The notes beneath the pieces are model-generated. The model was not told the DNA's origin, made no database searches, and saw only the letters and a program-made list of their open reading frames with translations. A program made the position numbers and the translations under genes. A stretch of 64,000 bases of DNA, taken from positions 56,098,725-56,162,724 of the forward strand of contig CM041293.1 of assembly GCA_023052935.1 (NCBI GenBank), read 5' to 3'. This document shows, piece after piece, positions 1 through 11,872 of the stretch; position 1 is the first letter of the stretch, and every line of letters begins with the position of its first letter. Source of the stretch: Piezodorus guildinii. Lineage: Eukaryota > Arthropoda > Insecta > Hemiptera > Pentatomidae.

Positions 1-219
1 ATTTTATATACTATAGTTTTTATTCCATTTAGATACTCATTGTCTGTCTGGTTTCACAATACAATCCAGCTTCCTTGATATTCAATAGATCTTAAAATGT
101 TTCATTATTAATTCTCAATGGTCAACTAATTATATCCATTATTGTATTAATATATATTAATCGGCAGAGTAAAACAATCATTTCAATATAACCTAACTGT
201 CTCTGTCTAGAGGGTTTGG

Positions 220-396
220 AGTTGTTAAATACGTCACGAATATGATGACGTCCCGCGCTAACCCATGTTAACTAACTCGAATTAAAAATTTGTTGGCGCA
301 ACAGGACAAAAACTTTAATCATGATTAGCTTTTAACCCGGGTTAGTTAACAGCAAAAGTTAACTTTAACACAGGCTGTTGGTGCAACCGGGCGTAA
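220..396. repeat. Short MITE-like palindromic repeat
   Basis: The stretch carries TTGTTGGCGCAACAGGAC at about 290 and the related GCTGTTGGTGCAACCGGGC at about 374, with palindromic TTAACCCGGGTTAGTTAAC between. The end that reads CCCGGTTGCACCAACAGC on the minus strand resembles widespread short insect MITEs. The left end and target duplication are not resolved. Confidence 0.4.
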
Positions 397-479
397 TACA
401 CATATATGTAATTTCAACATGTAAAAATGTTAAACTCTCTATGTTATAGAACAGATATTTTATTTTATTATTTATTTAT

Positions 480-1318
480 TGAGGATGTATAGACAACTGT
501 ACAAATTAGCATAGGTAGAAATAATCAGGAGTCACTATTTTTTAATATTTTAATTTTGCCGATGATTCAACTCAAACTTGTGAGCCATCATCAGGGCTAC
601 AAACATTAGAACAAAAGAGAAACACATGATAATGAAAATTTGTTTAATGTAGTGTCAGTGATAAAATTTAAAAGAAAAAAGAAAATATATGAGAGAGAGA
701 GAGAGAGAGAGAGATTCCTATTTGGATCTGCTGCTCAACTTCGGTGAGTTTCTATGAGTACACAACATACCGAATCAATCCTGTAGACAATTTTCAAAGA
801 AAAAATAGAGGGAGATATTGCCAAATAGAAATTCATTGACATTTCGCTCATGGACATATATAAATCCAGCCTAGCCTCAATATATGTGGTGATGCAGGAT
901 TCTCAGTGAGTCCAGTCCATTATGGTCTCCGCTATCTCATATTTTACAGCTGTTTTCTTTTCAGTCCATACCTCTCCAAAAATGATCCAGTATCTACTGG
1001 GATGGTCCCCAACTTCTGAGCCAAAGTCCCGTGACTGTAAATTTTCTTTCGTCAAACTCCTCGCGAAATAAATATTACAGATAAAAATAATGATAAGTTT
1101 GAAATCAAAACTTTATACTTTAATATAGAATTAAAAAAAAAAAATTATACATAAACATACCATTACTGAGCCATGTTCAAGTATAAACTGTGGAAAACCG
1201 AAAGCATCAATAGCTGGAATGGACCTCATGGTGGCATGGTACATAAACCCCCTCCATAGCAGCTATTGATGCTTACGGTTTTCCTCAGTTTATGCTTGAC
1301 ATGGCTCAGCAATGGTAT

Positions 1319-1366
<48 letters not shown>

Positions 1367-1690
1367 TTTTTTTTTTTTATTTTTTTTTTTTTTTACTTCT
1401 ATATTAAAATCTAAAGTTTAGATTTCATACTTATCATTATCATATTGCTTATCATATTTTCATTATTTTTATCTATAATATTTATGTATATAAGTATATT
1501 TTCTATTTTATTTTAAATTTTATCACTGTCACTACATTCAACAATTTTTAATTATCATATGTATCTCTCTTGTTCTGATGTTTGTGGCTCTGATGATGGC
1601 TCACAAGTTTGAGCCAAAACGTCGGCAAAATTAAAATATTAAAAAAGACTGGACTCCCCATTATTTTTACCTATTATTTATTTATTATAA
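480..1690. mobile_element. Foldback element, probably Penelope-like derivative
   Basis: The outer arms (about 520-640 and 1555-1690) are inverted copies of a sequence with the hammerhead-like core described separately. A second, inner inverted repeat has arms at about 1151-1214 and 1260-1325 and would form a long hairpin. There is no reading frame for a reverse transcriptase or GIY-YIG nuclease, so it would be non-autonomous or a remnant. Poly-A and poly-T runs and a (TA)n tract sit between the arms. The Penelope-like label rests on the hammerhead motif only. Confidence 0.5.
1581..1635 (+). ncRNA. Hammerhead-ribozyme-like motif
   Basis: The core CTGATGA (1590-1596) is followed by a near-perfect stem II (TGGCTCA 1597-1603 with TGAGCCA 1610-1616), then AAACGTC. 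GGC after the GTC can pair with GCT just before the core to start stem I. The position usually occupied by G of GAAAC is A, so activity is doubtful. An inverted, more decayed copy lies at 545-600. Confidence 0.5.
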
Positions 1691-2460
1691 GTCTTTTTAT
1701 TTTATAAAAGCCAAGTGAGATGGGAAAAATCTGAGATAATTCTTGGACATGTGAAACACAAACACAAAAAAACAAAACAACCTTATCTGCAATTGCATCT
1801 ATAAATTAATTGTATCTCAACTCTGGGGCAACTTAAGATAATTTTGGGTGGATGATAATTGTAACATCTGCAAAAAAGAATTAGGTATGGTTTATGTTAC
1901 AGAAACAACTTGTACTTTATCCTACTGTCAGCTGATTGATACATGAAGTGCCAGCATGTCCAAAAACTATAAATCCATAAACAGCTTTGGGAAAAGAAAT
2001 ATAGTCATTGTCCACCTGATGATCCTTAAACAGGATCCATAATCCATAATCTGGTATTGTGTTCTAGAATATTTGATCACAATCACTCAATTAATATTCT
2101 TTAATATATATCGATGGAAATAAGCCTAAAGCTATCAGCTGTGGGTGGGTGATCTCTCTCCAGAACATCTGAGCTCCAAAAACAAATGAAAGTCTCCAAT
2201 AAACTACGGCCAAAGATTTATAACCAGAAAAAGTGTAAAGGACTAACAATGTTAAAATCAATATACAGTAAAAGAAAATGAATTACACGCCCCCAAAGTG
2301 ATAAATACTTAGTGATAAATACTAAGTGGTTGACCTAATAGCCAAGGGCAGAATAAGAATATTGACCAAACCAATACGAGCGAATACTTACCAAATGTGG
2401 TTCTAAGGCTTAATAGCATATCTGTTGAACTTTATTTATACATTATTACATAATAATAAT
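1691..2460. other. Non-coding stretch, nothing recognised
   Basis: AT-rich sequence left of the RTE fragment. I looked on the minus strand for the missing last proteasome exon (GSSGG region) and found no match. No repeat of the families seen elsewhere in the window is evident. Confidence 0.4.
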
Positions 2461-3083
2461 AATAGGCTTACCGAACCCGAAGGTTCGATGCCGATACCAC
2501 CAAATTCCGCCTACACAGAATCGTCCAATGTTCACCGTTCAAGCCCAAGCCTCCGAGATCAGCCTTAACGCAATCTTCCCATCGACGCTTCGGCCTACCA
2601 TTCGGACGCCTACCAGTCGGATCAGCGAATACCAACTTTCTCGGAATCCGCTCCTCACCGAGCCCAACAACTTTACTCGCTCATTTGTCTCTGCGATGCT
2701 ATCAACTCAATTATATTCACAGGATACAAGTTCCGCAATTCCGCGTTGTGCAACCTCCCCAGTGGACTCATCTCTCTTCGGACCAACTATTTTACGCAGT
2801 ATCTTATTTTCGAAAAACTTAAGCCGTTGTTCATCCTTCAAAGTAAGCGGCCACGTTTCACATCCGTAAGGAACCATCGGAAGACTTCGGACTTAATTTC
2901 TTCCTGGATTTCATTTTTTCTAGTTACAATTGAACCTAAATACTTGAATTTCTCTACGTGTTCAAAAGTATGCCCTGATATATGAATATCACCAAGATCG
3001 CCACTGTTTCTGCTACTAATCATATATTTCGTCTTATCGGTATTTAATTCGAGCCCTATTTCTTTACCGGTTTTAAAATTCAA
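2461..3083 (-). mobile_element. RTE-type LINE, 3' fragment
   Basis: On the minus strand the reverse transcriptase C-terminal region reads KTGKEIGLELNTDKTKYMIS and then SGHTFEHVEKFKYLGS, followed by the terminal region seen in sister copies (FADPTGRRPKGRPKRRWEDC). The element ends in an (ATT)n microsatellite at about 2448-2462, typical of RTE elements. It is 5'-truncated and frame-broken, and it sits in the intron left of proteasome exon 4. Confidence 0.75.
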
Positions 3084-3166
3084 TTATGCTGACATTAATT
3101 TATTCAAGACTTATAATACTAGATTTTAATAACAATAATAATAAGAATTATTTACAAATAACTTAC

Positions 3167-4433
3167 GATGCAAAATAAACTTCTTGGCTTCTTGTTCAGT
3201 CATATTCTCTTTGAAGTTGGAATCCATGAAGCCATAAACATAAGTACTTCCTGCACCACCCATTGCACACTTCTTTTCAACACACATACCTCCAAGTGGA
3301 ATGTTGTAAACCTTTAAAAAAACAACATGATTTTTGTAATAAGAATCATAAGACTTTTTTAATTTAATTTAATGTGGTTTCAACTTTTAAATTTAACTGA
3401 TTATCAGGAATTCATTGGTTCTAGATCACACTCTGTTTTATTTTAAATATTTAAAAAAACAAAAAAGTTTCCTCCACTATCCTGTAAAACTGCTTACACT
3501 TGTATTCATCAAAATCACTTATTAACAATAAACAAGTTTATAACTAATTTATGTATATGATTTAACAATTAATAAGCACAGTTAAAGATGGGAAATACTT
3601 CTTATTTAACAGTCAATAACCTATTTAGTTTATGCTACATCTTCCTATCTATCAACTTAATTCAGCACTGCAACTCACTAGCTAACCATGGCCTTACATA
3701 GATAAAATTTCGATAAATTAATAATACATATTACAGCATTTATAGAAGAAAAAGGCTAACATCACCATTGGCCATATCAATCTTAAGTTAATACAAAGAT
3801 ATAATATGAAATAAAATAATCAACTCAATTGTACAAAGGTTCTTTTTTATATATATAAATTAACAACTAATGAAATCTTACTTGGCCTCCTTTAACTTTA
3901 TCATAACCAGCAACAATTATTCCTGCAGTTAGTTGTTCTCTATGATTGTAACATAATTCTTGAAAAACAGCAGCTGCAGTAGCAACAGAGGGTTCCTCCC
4001 CAGTTTCTGCTCTACAAATTATTATAAAAATTAGGTCACAAAATAATGATAAAATCAAATTTAATAAGAGAGGAAATAAATACTTTTGGAAAGCAAGATG
4101 ATATGCAACAATATCAGATATTGCCTGAGTATCAGCAGCACTACCAGAGCGGCAACAATAAATATTGTCAGTGATTTTGGTCAATTTGTCAGCCACCCTA
4201 TTGGTTATAAAAACACCAGATGAAGTTCTGGAATCAGCTCCAAGAGCAACTCCGCCATCGAAAACGCAGGCAATAATAGAAGTCTAAAGCAAAAGAATAA
4301 TTTAACAAAACAAAAGTAACAATTAATATAACTATTATCAATCAGATATACAACTAACTCCTGTGCTTAATTCATCTTGAGGCATAGAAGGAGCTCCATA
4401 ACTATCCCAGGCTTCAACACACATACCAGCCAT
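3167..4433 (-). CDS. PSMB6: Proteasome subunit beta-1 (PSMB6 type), 3' end outside window
   Basis: Catalytic beta-1 subunit of the 20S proteasome, responsible for caspase-like cleavage after acidic residues. Exons on the minus strand: 4433-4359, 4283-4084, 4011-3882 and 3311-3167, all with GT..AG introns and matching phases. Exon 1 (25 codons, from ATG at 4433) is the propeptide ending STG. Exon 2 opens with the nucleophile Thr1, and counting from it places Asp17 (GADSRT), Lys33 (DKLT) and Arg45 ([11 protein letters not shown]) at the family positions; Arg45 favours beta-1. Exons 3 and 4 give [11 protein letters not shown] and PLGGM. Exon 4 ends in phase 1, and the final exon (expected GSSGG region) is not found between positions 1 and 3166, so it lies off the left edge. 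The intron left of exon 4 holds an RTE fragment. The family assignment is firm; the C-terminus is unseen. Confidence 0.93.
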
Positions 4434-4838
4434 TTTAGAAATTAAAACGAAACTTATCAAAATCCAAAATTCAACAATCAATGTTACTCAGCGGTTACTG
4501 AGGAAGGTTATCGTTTTGTTGCAAAGGTTGTTTTGTGCAAGATCATTGCTTCATTGTATATATTCTTAGTTCATCAAAATAGTGCATCTTGAAAAGTTAA
4601 CTGTTTTATGTAATAATAAGTTTTCTCTAAAAAAAAACATTTTTACAAAATCATTAACAACGAGTATTTATGGAGATAAAATAACAATCGATTACTAAGG
4701 CTGTATGTTCGATTGACAGACAATATGGATTATTTTGTGGAAGGATGGCCTTTGTTTGGATAATAGAAATTAAATTTCTTTAATGTCAACCTCTAATTGT
4801 TAAAACTATAGTCTCGATTGTCTTGGTTGACAGAAATA
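4434..4838. promoter_or_regulatory. Shared head-to-head promoter region
   Basis: These 405 bases separate the start codons of the minus-strand proteasome beta-1 gene and the plus-strand RUN/PH gene. No repeat is evident here, unlike most other spacers in the window. Both 5' UTRs and at least one promoter must lie inside it, so a bidirectional promoter is a reasonable inference. I see no canonical TATA element that I would assign to either gene. Confidence 0.6.
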
Positions 4839-7800
4839 ATGCGATCTCTAAATCATGTTTCTGATGACACTGATTGCTTGTTGAGAAATTTACGTAATGG
4901 CATAGAACTAGTTAGTAACAGTACTCATTTATTGGTATTTGATAACATATCTTTTGTTTTATTTCGTTAGTATGTAGTGATTTTAGTTCATTTTTTGTTT
5001 ACTACCGAATAAATCCCTCACTTCCATATTTCAGGCACTTAGTTGTTTTTAGCTTCAGATGTTTATTTTCTTTTTTGAATAGTCCAGGCTTTGACAGCTA
5101 AAGGTATTTTTTTTGTTTTTGTTTATTTAAGTTTATTAATGCTTGCTTAGTTTTCATTGATTTTTTAAATTTTATTTTTGTATTGATTCACTTTCATTTC
5201 TACATTTTCAATTCCAAAATTATCTGTATTGAAAGGTTGCTGGAGCAGAAGATAGAGGTATCAGAAGTAATAGTCCAGCAATACGTGCTATAAGTGAAAT
5301 TCTGGCATATGGTTTAAAGAAGGAAAATGTCGGGTACTGGCATATAGTGCGAGAGTTGTCACACTCTAGTACAAGATATTCTCTAGCAAGAGCTCTTAAG
5401 CATGTGCACAATCCTAAAGATAGAGGTGAGAATATTATTTATTTTTCTTATCTGTTATTGATTATTATTTATTATTTTCAAATGGTTTCTTCAATTCTGT
5501 GATACATTATTTCTTTTTCTAAGATATTTATTGATCAATATTATCTTTTGAGATAGTTAGATTTTAGCAAATTAGAGAAATCATGCCTACAAAATAGTTC
5601 TTTCTTTGTGGTAATTAGGGATGTTTATTTTTATTGACCTCATTTTCAGTTATAGCCTCATGAACTTGACTGTCAGCTCTTGTGTGATCTTAGGTTTATT
5701 ATAGGTCTTTTAAAGTCATGAGGTTACATCAGTTCATTAGCTGTTTAAACTTAATGTCTTCTTCTTCTAAATTTTACCATCTTCACCTAATCAGATTTAA
5801 TTAAATTCTTTAGGAGTTCTATAATAGGTTAAAAAATTCAAGGTTATTTTACTTCATTTTCATGTTTAATCAAGCTTTCATTTAAGCTGATGACCAGGAA
5901 GCAAAGCAAAATAATATAAAGATAATAGCCACCTATTGAAAAAAAAAAAATTTTACTTATAAGAGCAAGTAGGTTTTAAAGTGAATTACAATCAAACAAA
6001 ATAACGTGTGCTTGGAATGAGAAGAGTGCATCAACCCAACTTTAGGAAACCTTTGTAAATTGAACCAATTCTGTTACCATGATACCAATTCTGGAATCCA
6101 TGATACAAAATAGGGTTAGAACAGGTGCTGAGACAGAAAAATGAATCGCAAATAGACTAAAAGTAGTGGGAATTCTTAATTTTACTGTCTTGCAGTAATA
6201 TTCTGAATAAGACTATAAACCAAAGCATACTTAAGAATTATATTGTTGTAATGGATCGGATAAATGGTAGCATGACTACCATTCATGTGGAAATCAATTT
6301 TAGGAAGAGAGCACCAAAATCATCAAGTATTGAAAGGCTCAGAAAGAGTCTTCTGAGATTGATTACAGGATACCAAAGCTGGCAATGAATTGGGAGGATG
6401 AGGGTGGAAGGAAAGGAAGACCCTCATAAGAAAAAAGGACGGAGGAGGATGTGGTGGACTGGTAGAGATAGAGGGATCTGTGAGCCAGGAGTTAGCTTAA
6501 GAAACCTTTAAATTATCATATAGGTGATTAAAAGGCCCAATTGTGGGTAGATAATAGGAATTTATAAGATCTGATATTTTGGATTTATTAATACCATCAG
6601 TTCAGGGATGTAAGTCAATGGATGTTAGCGGTATTTTTAGCTATTTAAACCTTAAGGAGTTACTTAACTTTCAAAATTATCTTGTTATTATGATAAAAAA
6701 TTACCTATAAGTATTGCTATGCTGCTTGTTATTAGAATGTTCTTGTGAAGTCTTTTTTTTTTTTTTTTTTATTTATAAATGTTAACTAAATTTGCTTGAA
6801 GTTTAACAGACTGAAAATATATTTGTTCTAGGTGAATTTTGGATCTATTATACTTTGATAGAAGGCTCCCTCGAAAGTTACATTACAGTATTATGTGAAG
6901 ATAAAGCTCTGCTATCTCAACACTATTATGAAACAGCTCTTCTGCGATTACCTTGCGCTTCTGCCTCTTTTGTTATATTAGTTGCTGCTCTCTGTCAACT
7001 CAGTTTATTTCCATTGGTAATTGTTTCTTTAATCTCATTTTTTTATTTTTTTTGGAGAGAGGAGGGTTATGAATATCCTATAGTGTTGTCTTTAGTTGAT
7101 CAGGTCTCCCTTATATGTAAGCTAAAAAAAAAAAAAGTTTAGCCATGAAATATTTATTTTACAAATATAAAAAAAATAAAAATGCAGATTAATTGTGTAT
7201 AATTGAATCAGGTAGATTCTTAGGTTTTGCATTATGAATTTTATAAATTTACTTGATACATTGGACATTAATGAGATAACTGATTTGTTTCAGTAAGTAT
7301 GGACTGCATAGTACTATTATTGAGAGATATTATTTAAGAAATGGTATGTGAATGAAAATTATAATTGTTTCCATCGAATAGTTATCATAATTATATAATT
7401 ATTAGTGATAATTTGTTTTTAAACTTCAAAGCTTTTACTATATTAAATTTTTTTCTTCACCCTATGTTTAGTTTAAATATCCTAACATGAATCCGAGTAT
7501 TATTATTAAAGTATCAATAATTAATTAATTTAAGTTATTTATTTTCGTCAAGGTCTCTTATTCTAAAATAATCATTCCAGTATTAATAATTTTGATTTCT
7601 ATTGTTCAGCAATAAATTTATTTATGATGCAGGATTCAGTTACTAAAGTGGGGCTTAGTCTTGTATTATTTACCGAAGACATAGATTCTAATTTAAGTTC
7701 ACCAAGTCAAGATTCTGGAATAGGGGACACTGGAAGATCTCAGGTAATTACAGTATGTTTATTGATATGCTTTGGAAAATTCATTACAATAAAATGTTTT

Positions 7801-10736
7801 TACTTATATTAGCTTGTTCTCTTGACAGGAAGATGTTTCTTTTTTCTCCAGTAGTCGTTCTGACAGCCCAAGTAGTAATTGTACGCCACCTTTGCCAACT
7901 TCAGAACAAATTCAACCTCCACGTTCAACAGAGATACCAAGTGTAAGGCTGAGAAAACGTGTATCTTGGCACGAGACTGTTTCGGATTCAAAGGAGAGAC
8001 CTATTTGGGAAAGAAGGTATGTAATAATTGTATTTCAGTTGTAACAATCACTCACACACAAGAAGATAACATACAGGCCCCTGAGAGATAACCTGTATTG
8101 TACTAAGTTGGAATTTTTTTTTGTTTCCTGATTCTCAGATTTTATTAACAAATATATTTATATCTCAATTTCATCTTGTTTTCATATGATACTTCATATA
8201 TACTCAGCCACACAAAAACTTATTTTTTATTTTACCTCTCTATAATAATATGCATTATGTTGTTGACAAAAGGCTGTGTATCCAGAATCCTTTAAGAATG
8301 CACAATGAAAAAATATTCTTATCAGTCAAAAGATAAACATATATTGGTTTGTTCTTACCAAGAATTTACTGTCAATATGAACTTTTTGTTGCGTTGTTAA
8401 CTTCCTTGATTTTGAGTAAGTTACCAAACATTTCGAAAGTTAGCAGCCATAGGGTAAATCATTTTTTGAACTCATGGTCCAAATCTATTTTCCTGTTCTT
8501 GCAGACTTAGGAATACTGCTGGTAACTGTTTTCCTGATGCTGTTGTTGCCTACTGCACTATATCAGAATGAGTGACTTCATTCATATTTTCTACAAATGC
8601 CAGCACAGCTTATTCTCCATTATGAGTTATTGTTCTCTTAGTTTGATATTTGCATCACATTTGGTCTGTGCTAATTATGAAATCCCGTCATGTCCTTTAA
8701 TGACTTAGGAAGCTGGGTTAAAAAATAAAATTCTGCTGACTTCTATAGCTCATATGGGAGGGGGGGATACCTGTAGCATGGTGGCTAGCCTCCTATGCCC
8801 AAGGCCCCAGGGTCAAACCCTTAGATGATGGCACTAGGATTTTTTAATGGGAATAAAAAATCCTTAGATGAGGAAGATGGTTGGGGGTGCGGTCATTAAA
8901 TAGAAACACACATTTAAAACAAGTGCTATTGTGGGCCTTCATCGGGTTGACTCTGAGATGATGTCTAAAGAAAAATCCTTAGTTATGCCGTCCTTCAGAG
9001 GGGATGTTAAAAAGTAGTCCTGAGCCTGTGCGATGTCAGGTACTCGTTAAAAATCCCAATCCTAATAAAACTTGGATAGGCAAAATTTAGGACTCCCATC
9101 GTCCGATTAGCCACAGCAGAATAAAGGGACATTAAATAAATAAACAACAATAACATATTGCTCATATGTGTTCTCTATCCTCCTGTTCAGAAACAGCTTG
9201 TGATTTTTCTCCAAAAAGTGGGTGAGTTTTCAAATTCACTTACCATTTTTTGAAGCGATGAAACTATACTGTTCAATATTATACTTGCTTGTTGGAAAGC
9301 TCAAATCTGTATCTCTTTTGATATAACTGGTTAATTTTTAGTCCTGTCTTTGAAAAATCTTTCATAGGTGTTTTCTATCAACTATCAACTCCACTTTGTC
9401 CAATCTTTTTTTTTTTTTTAAACTTCTTTATTTGAATCAAAACACAGACATATTACAGTACAAGTTGAAGTCACTATCCCACTAAGGCGAGCCCGTGTGT
9501 GGGAAAGGAGTTAACCTGCGGCAATTCGATAAAAGTACAATAACAAACAGTAACAGTATATAGTATGATACAATACAATACTTAAATAATATAACACAAT
9601 TTTATAAAGAAACAGTAACACACTATACAGCAAAAAAATTATATAATACTTAAGAAATATAAAATACAATTATAAAGAAAGAGTAACACACTACACAGCA
9701 AAAACAATATAATACGTAAGGAATATAAAATACAATTATAAAGAAAGTAACACAGTATGAGATCCACCTTTCTTAACCTCATTTTTCCAGTGGCTTAATT
9801 AGTTAAATTAAGTACTTGGAACCTAATTGTTGAAGTGTCTTGAATCAATAATTGGGATGATTTTACTAAAATGTGATAACATTCAATTTTATATTTAAAG
9901 AAACTTTTTAATACTTATTTTGTAATACGTAATTCTGATTGGAACTCTGGAAATGAGGCTTCTGGGTTTAAGTACCCACTCACCTTAAGATAAAAATTGT
10001 TCTTTGCACCAGAAGATGGCATTACACCCGAAACGTAGTGCATCATATTCAAATAAAATAGTTGTGAAGTTAATCATCAGCCTCCAACAGTAATAATAAG
10101 TTATATTTTTTAAAGGTTACTTGCTTAAATCATTGTTTTGATGCTGTTATTTTTCTGGGACTCCTGGAAGCGTTGTCCCTTATTAGTTTTTACAGTCTAA
10201 TATTTTAATGTCCCTAGTTACCTGAAAAATATTCATCAACATCTTTTATCCTTCATCATCAATATTTTGGATCCTCTCCTTACTAATTTTTGGAAAAATC
10301 TGTTAATAAATTTACTTAACCTAAATTAACTGATGAATAAGATAACACACAACAATGTGCATTAATTATTACTAGTGAAGAAATTACTTTTTATAATGTA
10401 GAATGTACTACATAAAACAACCTTATGTTTAGAGTTCAATTGATGTTAAGAAAAGTTGTATACAAATTCAATGATCAAATGAAAAAATATGTCTAATTAT
10501 TATATTTTTCATTTGTGTGTATGTATATATACACACACACATACATTTATAATCATATTATCATTCATGTCGTATACCATTAAGGTATGGACCATGATGT
10601 TATAATAATAAACGGTCCTTATGTGGGGTTACCATGTAAGGAAAAAAAAAAAATAATAAAAAAAAAAAATATATATATATAATATATATATATATATACA
10701 CACACCAATTGTAATATATATAATACCACACAATTG

Positions 10737-10784
<48 letters not shown>

Positions 10785-11838
10785 CACACACAATTTTGTA
10801 AATATATATATATATATAATATATATATATATATATAATTTTTTTTTTTTTAGTGATACATGTTTTTAATCCTCAAGTAAATAATTGATTAATAGTTGTC
10901 TTTAAAAGAAATGAAATATCTGAGTGATATAGTTATGTATATGTATAATTGTTTGTGTATGTAATATATACATATTTATTTATATAATGTTTAATTTTAT
11001 TTAGATCTTGGAATTGTGAAGAGTTTGGGGGTGGCCCACCCCCTGAAGAATCAGGAGTGGAGGCGACTGAAAGAGGAGCTCCCGAAGGGAGCGAAGATCC
11101 TCAGGCATTTTCTGGTAATATTATTATCTTATGGTAATATTATATTAGTTATTTAGTACTAAACGTTATTTGTGTGCACTAATTTTAGTTAGAAATATAT
11201 TGATTTTTTTTATTTTGTATTTTTTACTCCTGATCATTTGAAACCTCAATGGATATTTTATATTTAACTGTTGGTCCCTTTGTACCAGAATTCTACTTTT
11301 ATGATTTTTTTTTTTTTTTTTTTAATCTTTAAAAATTGTTTAAATTTGTAGGAAAGATTGCCTCTTTTTAGTTTTTTTAGATAAGAAATCCCTTTCAACA
11401 TTAAAAAATACTGTCATAAAATGTTGATTAAAAAACAACTCATTTTAATATGGATGTAGCCTTTTTTGTTATCGATCATGCAATAGAGAAACCTGCTGAT
11501 TTAATGTAAATAGCTGTTAAATTTACTTATAGTTTTACTTTGATGAAAATTTTATCATAAAGAAGTACTTTAGTTTATCAAATTTGAAAGGTTTTTTAAG
11601 GTCTCTTCCTTCATTTGTTGATTGATTGTACTATTTGCTTTATCTATCTTAGAATAAATACATTGTTTATCCATGTTAGTATCTTTTGGAACATTCTTAA
11701 GATATTCTTTAGTTTATTATAATACTTGAATTTAAATATCCTTGGCATACATTTAACGAAATTTGATAATCCATGTCCCAATCTACGTTATCCCACTTTT
11801 CTGATGGTGATCTAAGCTTCTAAAATAGACCCTGTGTC

Positions 11839-11872
<34 letters not shown>

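Noticed and set aside
1..3166. Last exon of the proteasome beta-1 gene
   Set aside because: I searched the minus strand for the GSSGG-containing exon and found none, so I treat it as outside the window.
10600..10791. Open frame of IYIYIY repeats
   Set aside because: Translation of a (TA)n/(CA)n microsatellite. The same holds for frames at 14079-14410, 21491-21796 and 33885-34124.
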